DNA of 46,146 nt from Deltaproteobacteria bacterium (GTDB lineage: Bacteria; Desulfobacterota; Syntrophobacteria; Syntrophobacterales; Syntrophobacteraceae), in NCBI GenBank assembly GCA_021793275.1, contig JAJYTC010000014.1:1-46146 (forward strand), read 5' to 3'. Every line of letters begins with the position of its first letter. The first letter of the stretch is position 1. A program made the position numbers and the translations under genes. Under the pieces are notes generated by a model, which worked only from the letters and a program-made list of their open reading frames with translations, made no database searches and was not told the origin of the DNA. Below, one piece after another: positions 1 to 7,987 of this stretch.

Positions 1-1
1 A

Positions 2-2503
2 AAACGCCGCTATTCGCGCGCTACCACCAGCCAGAAATGCATGCGGGCGGGCGGAAAGCACAACGACCTCGAAAATGTCGGCCGTACGGCGCGCCACCAT
101 ACTTTTTTTGAAATGCTCGGCAATTTCTCCTTCGGCGATTACTTCAAAGAAGATGCGGTCAAATTCGCATGGGAGTTTTTGACCGTGGATATGGGGCTGC
201 CCAAAGACAAGCTCTTTGCGACGATCCACGAAGGCGACCGGGAAATGGAGCTCGGAGCTGACGAAGAAGCGCGCAGATTCTGGGCAAGATATCTTCCCCA
301 AGACCGGATCCTGGCATTTCCGACAAAGGATAATTTCTGGTCGATGGGCGATACCGGTCCCTGCGGCCCGTGTTCGGAGATCATTATCGACCAGGGCCCG
401 GGTATTGGATGCGGCAGGCCCGAGTGCAAACCGGGATGCGACTGCGACCGTTACCTGGAGCTGTGGAACCTGGTATTCATGCAGTTTAACCGCTCCCGGG
501 AAGGTTCTCTGGAACCCCTGCCCAGGCCGAGCATCGACACCGGAATGGGGCTCGAAAGAATCGCAGCCGTACTGCAAAAAGTTCCCTCAAATTACGACAC
601 CGACATTTTTGCCCCGATGATGGCCAGGATCGAACAGCTTACCGGGCACAAATACGGCGCCTCGGCAGAAAAGAACGTTTCATTCAAGGTCATTGCCGAT
701 CACAGCCGCTCAGCGGCTTTTCTGATCGGAGACGGCGCTTTGCCGGGCAATGAAGGACGCGGCTACGTGCTGAGGCGAGTAATCCGGCGCGCCTTGAGAC
801 ACGGGCGGTTTCTGGGCCTGGACCGGCCCTTTTTGTCCGAGGTTGCCCAAGCGGTCATGGAATCCATGCAGGACGCTTATCCGGAACTTTTGGAAAACCG
901 CAGCTTCATAACCCGCGTCATCCAGAACGAAGAAGAACGATTCAACGAAACCCTGGATAACGGCTTGAGGCTCCTGCAAACCGAAATGAAGCGGCTCAGT
1001 GACGAAAAAGCCACAACAATTCCCGGCTCGCTCATCTTCAAGCTCTACGATACATACGGTTTCCCGATCGATATCATTACCGACATGTCCGGGGATTCGG
1101 GTTTTCAGGTCGATGAGGCCGGGTTTCATGATTTCATGGAAAAGCAGCGCGATCAATCCAGAGCGGCCTGGAAAGGCAGCGGAGATCGCGAAATTCCCGA
1201 AGCCATTCGCCAGCTTTCCTCAAGAGGCATAAGCACGGATTTTCTCGGTTATGAAACGACGCAGGCCGATTCCGAGATAATCGCCCTGATCAGCGACGGA
1301 GAAGAAATCGGTTCGGCCTCCGAGGGGATGGACGTTGAATTGATCACCGCCGAAACCCCGTTTTACGGCGCATCGGGCGGCCAGGTGGGCGATAAGGGAG
1401 TGATAAGCGGACCGGCGGGAAAAATTACCGTCGTGGACACCTTGAAGCTCCCCGGAAACCTGATAGTGCACGCCGCCAAGGTCGAGGCCGGATCTTTTCA
1501 CGTAGGAGACACAGTCCACCTCGCCGTAGACCAGGAACTGCGCAAAGACACCGAAATACATCACACTGCAACTCATATCCTGCACGCTGTTTTGCGCAAG
1601 GTGCTCGGAGACCACGTCAAGCAGGCGGGTTCTCTCGTGGCGCCCGACCGTCTCCGCTTCGACTTCACTCACTTCAGCGCATTGACCCCCGAGGAACTCG
1701 AGCGTGTCGAGCGGCTGGCAAATGATCAAATCCGCCAAAACCTCCAGCTCAGCGTCCGGGTCATGGAACTCGAGGAGGCATTGAAGACCGGCGCCATGGC
1801 GCTTTTCGAAGAAAAATACGGCGAGCGCGTCCGGTTGGTTGAAATTCCGGGCTTCAGCCGGGAGCTTTGCGGCGGCACGCACACCCGATGGACTGGAGAA
1901 CTGGGGCTTTTCGTGATTTTACAGGAAACGGGCATAGCTGCCGGGGTCCGAAGGATCGAAGCCCTTGCCGGCAGGCATGCGGTGGAATACTTGAATCGAC
2001 AGAGACAAGCCCTCAACCGTGCCGCTTCTGCGCTTAAAACGGCGCCGCTCGAAGTTGGCGAACGCGTCGAAAAAATCCTCGCCCAACAGCGCCAGATGGA
2101 AAAGGAAATCGAGGCCCTCAAGGCTTCCGCCGCCGGCAGACGCTCGGCCGATCTCTTCGATCAGGCCGCTGAAATAGAGGGCGTACGGGTCCTCATTGCT
2201 CAAATCGAAGCCGATGATCCCAAGGCGCTCCGTGAAATAAACGATAAGTTCAAAGAAAAATTTGCCAGGGGAGTAGCTGTTCTCGGCGCCGTTTCGGGTG
2301 CAAAGGTCTTTCTGCTCGCAGGCGTTACCGCAGAGCTTACCGGCAGGTTGCACGCCGGTAATCTCATCAAAGAGATCGTTAAGGAAGTGGGAGGTTCCGG
2401 CGGTGGAAGACCCGATATGGCTCAAGCCGGCGGCAACAGGCCCGATAAGATCGAGGAGGCCCTCCATCTAGCCGAAAAATTAATCCGCGAAAAGCTCGCG
2501 TGA
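2..2503 (+). CDS. alaS: Alanine--tRNA ligase, 5'-truncated by window start
   Basis: AlaRS charges tRNA-Ala with alanine and hydrolyses mischarged Ser/Gly-tRNA-Ala. The reading frame is open from base 2, and the first residues (TTSQKCMRAGGKHNDL) match the conserved AlaRS aminoacylation domain. The true start is therefore upstream of the window, and roughly 40-50 residues are missing from a family length near 875. In order one sees the class II core (ARHHTFFEMLGNFSFGDYF), the tRNA-recognition region, the editing domain with its zinc ligands HTATH (about 1562-1576) and CGGTHT (about 1867-1884), and the C-terminal DHHA1 domain with GGSGGGRPDMAQAGG (about 2391-2435). ATG 41 is an internal Met, not the start. 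The gene is intact to its TGA at 2501-2503. A convergent small gene begins 21 bases beyond the stop, and no terminator hairpin is obvious between them. Confidence 0.97.
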   Translation, partial: KRRYSRATTSQKCMRAGGKHNDLENVGRTARHHTFFEMLGNFSFGDYFKEDAVKFAWEFLTVDMGLPKDKLFATIHEGDREMELGADEEARRFWARYLPQDRILAFPTKDNFWSMGDTGPCGPCSEIIIDQGPGIGCGRPECKPGCDCDRYLELWNLVFMQFNRSREGSLEPLPRPSIDTGMGLERIAAVLQKVPSNYDTDIFAPMMARIEQLTGHKYGASAEKNVSFKVIADHSRSAAFLIGDGALPGNEGRGYVLRRVIRRALRHGRFLGLDRPFLSEVAQAVMESMQDAYPELLENRSFITRVIQNEEERFNETLDNGLRLLQTEMKRLSDEKATTIPGSLIFKLYDTYGFPIDIITDMSGDSGFQVDEAGFHDFMEKQRDQSRAAWKGSGDREIPEAIRQLSSRGISTDFLGYETTQADSEIIALISDGEEIGSASEGMDVELITAETPFYGASGGQVGDKGVISGPAGKITVVDTLKLPGNLIVHAAKVEAGSFHVGDTVHLAVDQELRKDTEIHHTATHILHAVLRKVLGDHVKQAGSLVAPDRLRFDFTHFSALTPEELERVERLANDQIRQNLQLSVRVMELEEALKTGAMALFEEKYGERVRLVEIPGFSRELCGGTHTRWTGELGLFVILQETGIAAGVRRIEALAGRHAVEYLNRQRQALNRAASALKTAPLEVGERVEKILAQQRQMEKEIEALKASAAGRRSADLFDQAAEIEGVRVLIAQIEADDPKALREINDKFKEKFARGVAVLGAVSGAKVFLLAGVTAELTGRLHAGNLIKEIVKEVGGSGGGRPDMAQAGGNRPDKIEEALHLAEKLIREKLA

Positions 2504-2524
2504 ATGTGCGGATGAAAGGTTATC

Positions 2525-2692
2525 TCAAATCCGGTCCACACGGCAAAACGATAGCTCCTTTTCCACCTCGTCCGTGAGGTCCTCGCGAAAATCCATTATG
2601 CTATATATCGCGCCGCATTCCCGGCAACGCAGGTAGGCCGTGCGTCAGCCTTTCACTATTTCGACTTCTTTGTTGCACTTTTTGCAAAGCAA
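2525..2692 (-). CDS. Small dual-CXXC protein with in-frame TGA, candidate selenoprotein
   Basis: This is a 55-codon frame with a single in-frame TGA at 2647-2645 (codon 16). It reads MLCKKCNKEVEIVKG, then U or stop, then RTAYLRCRECGAIY and an acidic helical tail ending CRVDRI and TGA. Zinc-ribbon-like CxxC pairs (C3/C6 and C23/C26) lie on both sides of the TGA, so both halves clearly belong to one protein. The start is taken as TTG 2692 because AAGGAG lies 8 bases upstream of it; a GTG at 2701 is in frame but overlaps that Shine-Dalgarno. I recall a family described as dual CXXC motif small (seleno)protein in anaerobic Desulfobacterota, which would fit. A short hairpin (ACGCA/TGCGT) starts at the A of the TGA, and a second (CGGC/GCCG) lies just after it; neither proves a SECIS element. 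The alternative is a recent nonsense mutation in a zinc-ribbon gene. Its job is unknown; redox or metal binding is an inference. Confidence 0.7.
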
Positions 2693-2853
2693 TTGCGGCA
2701 CTCCTTGATCGGACTCAATATGGGAACTAATTTATATCGAATTCAGGCTTTAATTCAAGATGTAATCCGGATCTCTGAAAAAAGACAGGAGGTTCCACAT
2801 GTTCCCGGGGTGAGTTTTGCGATTTTACAGGTTCCAAGAGCGATTACCGGTTA

Positions 2854-2882
2854 TTGACTAACCGCCTTAAATATCTTAGTTT
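2854..2882 (+). promoter_or_regulatory. Putative sigma-70 promoter of the sigma factor gene
   Basis: TTGACT (2854-2859) and TAGTTT (2877-2882) are separated by 17 bases in an AT-rich stretch about 130 bases upstream of the sigma factor gene. The match is by eye only. Confidence 0.4.
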
Positions 2883-2964
2883 ATTTACTATTGAAGTCAT
2901 CCCTCCAGTAGTGTAAGCTGATTTCCGAGGGGGATGGCTGGTATTTTGCATATAGCTGGGGGGA

Positions 2965-3000
2965 GCGGCAGTAAGCCGGTACTTTTATCCCGGCTGCCGC
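2965..3000 (+). promoter_or_regulatory. GC-rich hairpin in the sigma factor mRNA leader
   Basis: GCGGCAG (2965-2971) pairs with CTGCCGC (2994-3000), and an inner CCGG/CCGG extends the stem after a four-base bulge. The structure ends directly before the Shine-Dalgarno AAGGAG and the ATG at 3014, and no T-run follows it. It may influence translation initiation rather than terminate transcription. Confidence 0.5.
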
Positions 3001-3013
3001 AAAGGAGAAGAAT

Positions 3014-4321
3014 ATGAAATCTTACGGCTCTGAAAAGTGCCTTCCATTTGATTATTATTTGAAAAAGCCCGATTCGGACGAGGACTTTGAAAGCCTCCTC
3101 CAAGGACGGGCAATAGAGGGCCGTTTTGAAAGGTCCGAGCTGGACCTGGAGCATATCGACCGGGAAGGTACGGAAGAAGAATCCGGCATTGCCGGGTTGG
3201 CCGAAATGGAAGTCGATGAAGAGGAAGAGCAAAGCGAGGCGGAAACAGCAGCGGTTTCCGTAGAGGAATTCGAAGAAGACCACATCACCTGTTACCTCAA
3301 AGAAGTGTCCAGCTATCCTCTGCTCACCCAGGAGCGGGAAACCGAGCTTGCGCAGATAATAAGGCACGGCCAGGACGACTTGGTGCAGATAGTGCGGGAA
3401 CATATTGACGATGACAGGATAATGGCGGAGCTCAACGAAAAGGTCAAAAAGCTCCTGGAGCATGAGAAAACCTTCCCTGGTGTGAGAGACAAGGTCCTCA
3501 AGGTAATAGTGCGCACGCTGGAACGGGCAGTTTCGGAGCATGCGGAAAATCCACTTTTCCCGGCCACGCTATGCAGGGTCAGGGCAATAATGAGGGCGGT
3601 GGACACGGCAAAGCAGGAGATGGTCCGGGCCAATCTGAGGCTGGTCTTGAGCATAGCCAAGCGCTACAGGGGCAGGGGCATGACTTTCGACGACCTGATC
3701 CAGGAAGGAAACCTGGGGCTTCTCAAAGCGGTCGGCCGGTTCGACCACACCAAGGGGAACCGGTTCAGCACCTATGCCACCTGGTGGGTACGGCAGAGCA
3801 TCATTCGCGGCATTTACGACAAGACCAGGACGATACGGCTGCCCGTGCATTTTATCGAATTGAAAAACCTTTTTTTCAAGGTCTATTACGAACTGCTCAA
3901 GGAATTGGGGCGGGAGCCGACGGCCGCGGAAATAGCCGAGCATTCCAGTCTGCCCGTGGAAAAGGTGCAGATGGTCCTCACACTTGCCGCTCAGCCCATA
4001 TCCCTGGAAACCCCCATAGGGGAAGATGAACAGCGGCTGGGCGATTTTATCGAAGACGAGAGAGCGATTTCCCCTGCCGATGAATGTTCGGACAGGGAAT
4101 TGGCCGAAGTGACGAGGGCACTGCTTTCGACACTCCAGCCAAGAGAGGAAAAAATCCTGCGGCTGCGGTTCGGCCTTGACGGTCAACCGGCTGAAACTCT
4201 CGAGAAAATAGGCAAGATTTTTAATGTCTCAAAGGAAAGGATACGCCAGATTGAAAAAAAGGCGCTCCGAAAGCTGAAAAATCCCAACAGACAGGCATGT
4301 CTGAAGAATTTTATAGACTAG
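3014..4321 (+). CDS. Group 2 (RpoS/RpoD-like) RNA polymerase sigma factor
   Basis: A 435-residue sigma-70 family protein that directs RNA polymerase to promoters. It has region 1.2 (DHITCYLKEVSSYPLLTQE, about residues 92-112), a short non-conserved linker, region 2 (RANLRLVLSIAKRYRGRGM through FSTYATWWVRQSII), region 3 (ELGREPTAAEIAE) and region 4 with its helix-turn-helix (FNVSKERIRQIEKKALRKL). The length and the lack of a large 1.1/NCR insert exclude a housekeeping RpoD and point to a group 2 factor. The first 90 residues are rich in Glu and Asp. ATG 3014 follows AAGGAG. The stop (TAG 4319-4321) shares the palindrome CTAG with the stop of the convergent rimO. I do not assign rpoS, since several paralogues of this type occur in Desulfobacterota. 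Confidence 0.93.
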   Translation: MKSYGSEKCLPFDYYLKKPDSDEDFESLLQGRAIEGRFERSELDLEHIDREGTEEESGIAGLAEMEVDEEEEQSEAETAAVSVEEFEEDHITCYLKEVSSYPLLTQERETELAQIIRHGQDDLVQIVREHIDDDRIMAELNEKVKKLLEHEKTFPGVRDKVLKVIVRTLERAVSEHAENPLFPATLCRVRAIMRAVDTAKQEMVRANLRLVLSIAKRYRGRGMTFDDLIQEGNLGLLKAVGRFDHTKGNRFSTYATWWVRQSIIRGIYDKTRTIRLPVHFIELKNLFFKVYYELLKELGREPTAAEIAEHSSLPVEKVQMVLTLAAQPISLETPIGEDEQRLGDFIEDERAISPADECSDRELAEVTRALLSTLQPREEKILRLRFGLDGQPAETLEKIGKIFNVSKERIRQIEKKALRKLKNPNRQACLKNFID

Positions 4322-5643
4322 CAAACTGTCCCTTCCAGGTCGTAATCATGCGAAGCTGTGATTTGTACAAGCCTTGTTTCTCCGGCTTCGCCATTGCCGG
4401 CCGTGATTATTACGCATCCGTCGACCTCAGGCGCCTGAGTGGGCAGGCGCCCGGCAACGAGTAGATCGCTTTCGGGGTGCGGGCCCTCGATCATGACCGG
4501 CATGGTCCGTCCCACCAGTTTTTCAAGTTTTCGCCTCGAAATATCCCTTTGCAGTTCGAGCAGGGCGACGCGCCTGCTTTCGGCGGTCCTGCTGCCCGGC
4601 CTGCCCGAAAGACGCGCGGCCCTTGTCCCGGCTTCGGGCGAAAAGACAAAGACCCCTGCGTGATCGAACCCGACTCGCTCGATAAATGCGAGAAGCGACT
4701 TGAAGTGAGCCCTTGTTTCACCGGGGAATCCCACCATGATGGAAGTGCGAAGCGCAATTTCCGGAACGATGGAACGGATTTTATCGATACTCGGCTCGGG
4801 TGAGCGTGCAGGACGTCCCATTGCCTCAAGGACTTCCGGGACGCAATGCTGGATGGGTATGTCCAGGTAGGGAACGATCCTGGCCGAATGCGCCATTACA
4901 TTGAGCAGCCGCTCGGAAATGCGCTCCGGATAAGAGTAGAGAAGCCTTATCCAGGCAAGCGGACCGGGCATCGCATCGAGTTTTTCGAGAAGGTTTGGAA
5001 GGGCTTCCGGATCGTTTCGGTCAAGCCCGAACGCGGTGGTGTCCTGGGCGATAAGATTGATTTCCTTTATTCCTTGGGCGGCGAGCCGCTCCGCCTCGGC
5101 CAGAATGTCGGCTTCCCGCCCGCTCCTTAGGGGTCCGCGCAGATTGGGAATGATGCAAAAAGAGCAGCAATTGTCGCAACCTTCCGCAATTTTGAGATAG
5201 GCCGAATGCGCTCCGGTTGAAATCACCCGCCCCGGCCCAAGGTCTGAAAGCCCCACGGGCCTTCCAATCCAAAGCCGCCTCGGGTTTCCGCCAAGTTTCG
5301 ATTCCACGGCGGTTGCCAGCGCGTGGTAATGAGAAGTCCCCAGGAAGATGTCAACCTCCGGAAGTTCTTTCAGCAGCTTCTTCCCATACCTTTGCACCAT
5401 GCAACCGGCGGCGACAATGATGGAGCATCTTCCCGACACCTTGTATTTGGCAACCTCAAGGACTGCTTCGATGGCCTCCCGAACGGCGATTTCCAAAAAC
5501 CCGCATGTATTGACCACTATAAGATCGGCCTCGCAGGCCTCCCCGGTCATCTGATAGCCCATGTCTACCAGTTGCTTTACCATGGCCTCGCTATCTACGA
5601 GGTTTTTTGCGCATCCCAGGCTGATAAGGCAGGCGTATTTCAT
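4318..5643 (-). CDS. rimO: Ribosomal protein S12 methylthiotransferase RimO
   Basis: A radical-SAM methylthiotransferase of 441 residues that adds a methylthio group to a conserved aspartate of ribosomal protein S12. The N-terminal UPF0004 domain has the three [4Fe-4S] cysteines (LGCAKNLVDSE, C11; NTCGF; AAGCMVQ). The radical SAM cluster motif is CxxxCxxC in GCDNCCSFCIIPNLRG; CIIP with the following RG is typical of RimO rather than MiaB (CVVP). A C-terminal TRAM domain follows. The ATG overlaps the TGA of the upstream kinase gene by four bases (ATGA), so translation is probably coupled and rimO is the last gene of the exopolysaccharide run. This is an odd place for a ribosome modification enzyme. 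Confidence 0.95.
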   Translation of the reverse strand: MKYACLISLGCAKNLVDSEAMVKQLVDMGYQMTGEACEADLIVVNTCGFLEIAVREAIEAVLEVAKYKVSGRCSIIVAAGCMVQRYGKKLLKELPEVDIFLGTSHYHALATAVESKLGGNPRRLWIGRPVGLSDLGPGRVISTGAHSAYLKIAEGCDNCCSFCIIPNLRGPLRSGREADILAEAERLAAQGIKEINLIAQDTTAFGLDRNDPEALPNLLEKLDAMPGPLAWIRLLYSYPERISERLLNVMAHSARIVPYLDIPIQHCVPEVLEAMGRPARSPEPSIDKIRSIVPEIALRTSIMVGFPGETRAHFKSLLAFIERVGFDHAGVFVFSPEAGTRAARLSGRPGSRTAESRRVALLELQRDISRRKLEKLVGRTMPVMIEGPHPESDLLVAGRLPTQAPEVDGCVIITAGNGEAGETRLVQITASHDYDLEGTVC

Positions 5644-6374
5644 AGATATTTATAGATAGACTCCGGAATGTAGTAGCGTCTCTTATTGAGGACGACTCCC
5701 AGTATATTTCCGCCGACCCTGGAAATACTGTCGCGCATTGTTTTGACTGCCTGCCACCTGGTTTTTTCGGCCTCGACCACCAATACGATTCCGTCCACCC
5801 TGGAAGCTACCGCGAGGCCGTCCGGAGAGACCGCCAGGGGCGCTGAATCGATTACGACCAAGTCAAACGCTCCTCTGAAATCATGACACATGTGTTCGAA
5901 CTTGGAATTAAAAACCTCAGGTGTAGACACAGCAGAATCGGAGCCAGGGCTCACGAACAGCTTGGACTGCCCGACGCGGTGAAACGGGTTGCCGCCAGGT
6001 TCTTCGCTTCTGAGCGCATCAAGCCAGCCGAACTTATCTTGAATATCGAAGAAATGGTCCTGACTCGGGTTATGCCGATCCGCATCCAGCAGGAGCACGG
6101 AATGTCCCACCATGTCGGCGGAGACTCTCGCAAACTCACGGGCAACCGTGGAAGTCCCTTCCCCTTCCCTTGTGCCGATAAACTGGACTATTCTGGATTT
6201 CTGATGAGGTAGAAGGGTCTCGATAACCTTATAGAGGCCCAGCATCTCGACTTCCAGTCCAAATCCTGCGGGTCCAGCCACGGCGAAAGGAGGGGGTACG
6301 GACGCAGGTGTCGGCGTCCCGTCGCCTTTCTTCTCTCGATGGATATTCTGTAGTGCTTCATAGATTTTGCTCAT
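5640..6374 (-). CDS. CpsD/BY-kinase-like ATPase of exopolysaccharide system
   Basis: A 244-residue cytoplasmic P-loop protein of the bacterial tyrosine kinase (CpsD/CapB) family, which normally works with a Wzz-type partner to control polysaccharide chain length and export. The N-terminus (MSKIYEALQNI) is typical of the exosortase-associated group. The Walker A loop is GTREGEGTST (residues 67-76); the position usually held by Lys is Thr74. Walker A' is LLLDADRHN and Walker B is LVVIDSAPL. The C-terminus carries a tyrosine cluster (RRYYIPESIYKYL), as in autophosphorylating BY-kinases. Kinase activity is therefore uncertain; GEGTST variants do occur in related proteins. The gene lies 199 bases after the ATPase gene and overlaps rimO by four bases. 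Confidence 0.88.
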   Translation of the reverse strand: MSKIYEALQNIHREKKGDGTPTPASVPPPFAVAGPAGFGLEVEMLGLYKVIETLLPHQKSRIVQFIGTREGEGTSTVAREFARVSADMVGHSVLLLDADRHNPSQDHFFDIQDKFGWLDALRSEEPGGNPFHRVGQSKLFVSPGSDSAVSTPEVFNSKFEHMCHDFRGAFDLVVIDSAPLAVSPDGLAVASRVDGIVLVVEAEKTRWQAVKTMRDSISRVGGNILGVVLNKRRYYIPESIYKYL

Positions 6375-6541
6375 GGCTGCACTCTTTCAGGTAGAAACTA
6401 TAAGCCATCAAATGCTCTTTGCCCACTTACAAGCAGTCGACACTCCGCGCTGAAGACTTAAATATCAATTTTAACTCCTGCTCTGCACGTGCAACCTGCG
6501 GAAGAAACACTTTTTTCTCCCGCCTCGATTCTGTTGATGTC

Positions 6542-6559
6542 CTTAATCCGAGGATTAAG
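6542..6559. repeat. Inverted repeat CTTAATCC-GA-GGATTAAG
   Basis: A perfect 8-base inverted repeat with a 2-base centre lies in the 199-base gap between the ExeA-like ATPase gene and the kinase gene. The tight centre suggests a protein-binding operator more than an RNA hairpin, and no T-run follows on the minus strand. Confidence 0.45.
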
Positions 6560-6573
6560 CTTTTCGAAAGATT

Positions 6574-7977
6574 TTAGCATACCTCAGGCCATCCTGCCAT
6601 AACCCCAACCAGAGGCTGGCTTACGCTATCGGCCTTTTTGACCTCCAGGGTCCGCAAGGGTTTCCCCTCTCGCCGGGTCCCCCGGGCAGGAGACTTATTC
6701 GGTTGTGCGGGATGCTTGGCGGGCTCAGACAAGCTCTCGGGCGCTTTTTGCAAAGGGGATTCGCCTCCAACAGCCGCAGGGGCCTCCGATGCCCTCCCGG
6801 TGGAGACCTTTTCTCCTTGGACACCGGGCGGTGTTTTTGGTTTGGCCGCTATCCCGGCATTGGGCTTAACTGCCATAGCCGCCGAGACCTTTTTCTCTCC
6901 GTCTGCACTCTTGCCCGAAAGTTTGGTCCCGGAGAATGCCGACGTTGGTTTTGACTCGGTCCTGTTCGCAAGAGAACCACCGACCTTTGCTTGTCTGACC
7001 TTAGCAGCCGCCGGCGGTTGTTCCGGCAGTTTTGTCCTGAAGGATTGTTTGCTCATCGGTGGATTTTCGAAGCGCGATATAACACTAGGCGAAACAAAAA
7101 CGGCCGCCGCAAGGCAAGCAACCACCGCAGGAACCCAAACAATTTTCCAACGAAAGCCCGAGCGAGGGTCTTCTCCCCGAAAATTTCCAATCACCTCTTT
7201 TACTATCTTCTCATCGACGAGCTTGCGTTGATGGCCAAATGCAGTGACAAGCGCATTGTCGCACAGGATGTTTATCGTGCGCGCAATTCCATTGGCCTCT
7301 TTGATAATACACTTCAGCGCCTTTTTGGTGAAAACCGGATTGTGGAACGACGACGCCCTCATCAGCCTGTGATGGATATAAGCAATGCTTTCCTCGGGAG
7401 TAAAGGGATCGATCCGCGACCGAATCGCGATCCGCTCTTTCAACTGCCCCAATTCAGACAGCTCCAGCCTGGCATCGAACTCCGGCTGACCGACAAGAAT
7501 TATCTGTATCAGTTTGTCCTGCGAGGTTTCGGGGTTCGACAGCATCCACAGCCGTTCGAGAGTTTCGACCGGCATGTTCTGCGCCTCGTCGATTATCAGC
7601 ACGACACTGCGGTCCTTCCCGTATTCATCGCTGAGATAATGGAAAAGAATTTCAAGGAGTTCGGCAGTGTCTTCGCCGGCAGCCCGGATGCCAAGCTCGG
7701 AAAAAATCTGTTTGAGCAGCCTGTCAAAGCAAAGGGCCGCATTGAATATATAGACGATCCTGATCTTTTCCTGGTCTATCCCTTCCAGGTATGACCTCAG
7801 AATGGTCGTCTTCCCCACTCCGGACTCCCCGGTAACGGCAATGAACCCCTTTCTGGTTTCAATACCGTATAAAATCGAGGCGGAGGCCTCCTTATGACTC
7901 GGGCTCAGAAAAAGGAAATCGGGGTCCGGAGTTATATGAAAAGGACTCTTTTTAAATTGGAAAAACTCAAGGTACAT
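6574..7977 (-). CDS. ExeA/XrtA-associated AAA+ ATPase, membrane anchored
   Basis: An AAA+ ATPase of the GspA/ExeA type found beside exosortase (XrtA) polysaccharide genes. The usual N-terminus MYLEFFQFKKSPFHITPDP decides the start at ATG 7977, 10 bases after the stop of the Wzz gene; an in-frame TTG at 8004 would overlap that gene. Walker A is GESGVGKTT (residues 50-58), Walker B VVLIIDEAQN, and a sensor-like arginine segment (LKERIAIRSRIDPFTPEE) follows. One transmembrane helix (IVWVPAVVACLAAAVFV) lies near residue 270. The remaining 170 or so residues are rich in Pro, Ala, Lys and Ser, with no recognisable peptidoglycan-binding or SPOR domain. It probably energises or organises the export machine. 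Confidence 0.9.
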   Translation of the reverse strand: MYLEFFQFKKSPFHITPDPDFLFLSPSHKEASASILYGIETRKGFIAVTGESGVGKTTILRSYLEGIDQEKIRIVYIFNAALCFDRLLKQIFSELGIRAAGEDTAELLEILFHYLSDEYGKDRSVVLIIDEAQNMPVETLERLWMLSNPETSQDKLIQIILVGQPEFDARLELSELGQLKERIAIRSRIDPFTPEESIAYIHHRLMRASSFHNPVFTKKALKCIIKEANGIARTINILCDNALVTAFGHQRKLVDEKIVKEVIGNFRGEDPRSGFRWKIVWVPAVVACLAAAVFVSPSVISRFENPPMSKQSFRTKLPEQPPAAAKVRQAKVGGSLANRTESKPTSAFSGTKLSGKSADGEKKVSAAMAVKPNAGIAAKPKTPPGVQGEKVSTGRASEAPAAVGGESPLQKAPESLSEPAKHPAQPNKSPARGTRREGKPLRTLEVKKADSVSQPLVGVMAGWPEVC

Positions 7978-7987
7978 CCCTGCAATC

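Noticed and set aside
2641-2692. Two separate tiny ORFs on either side of the TGA at 2645
   Set aside because: Neither half makes a plausible protein alone; the matching CxxC pairs show one continuous gene.
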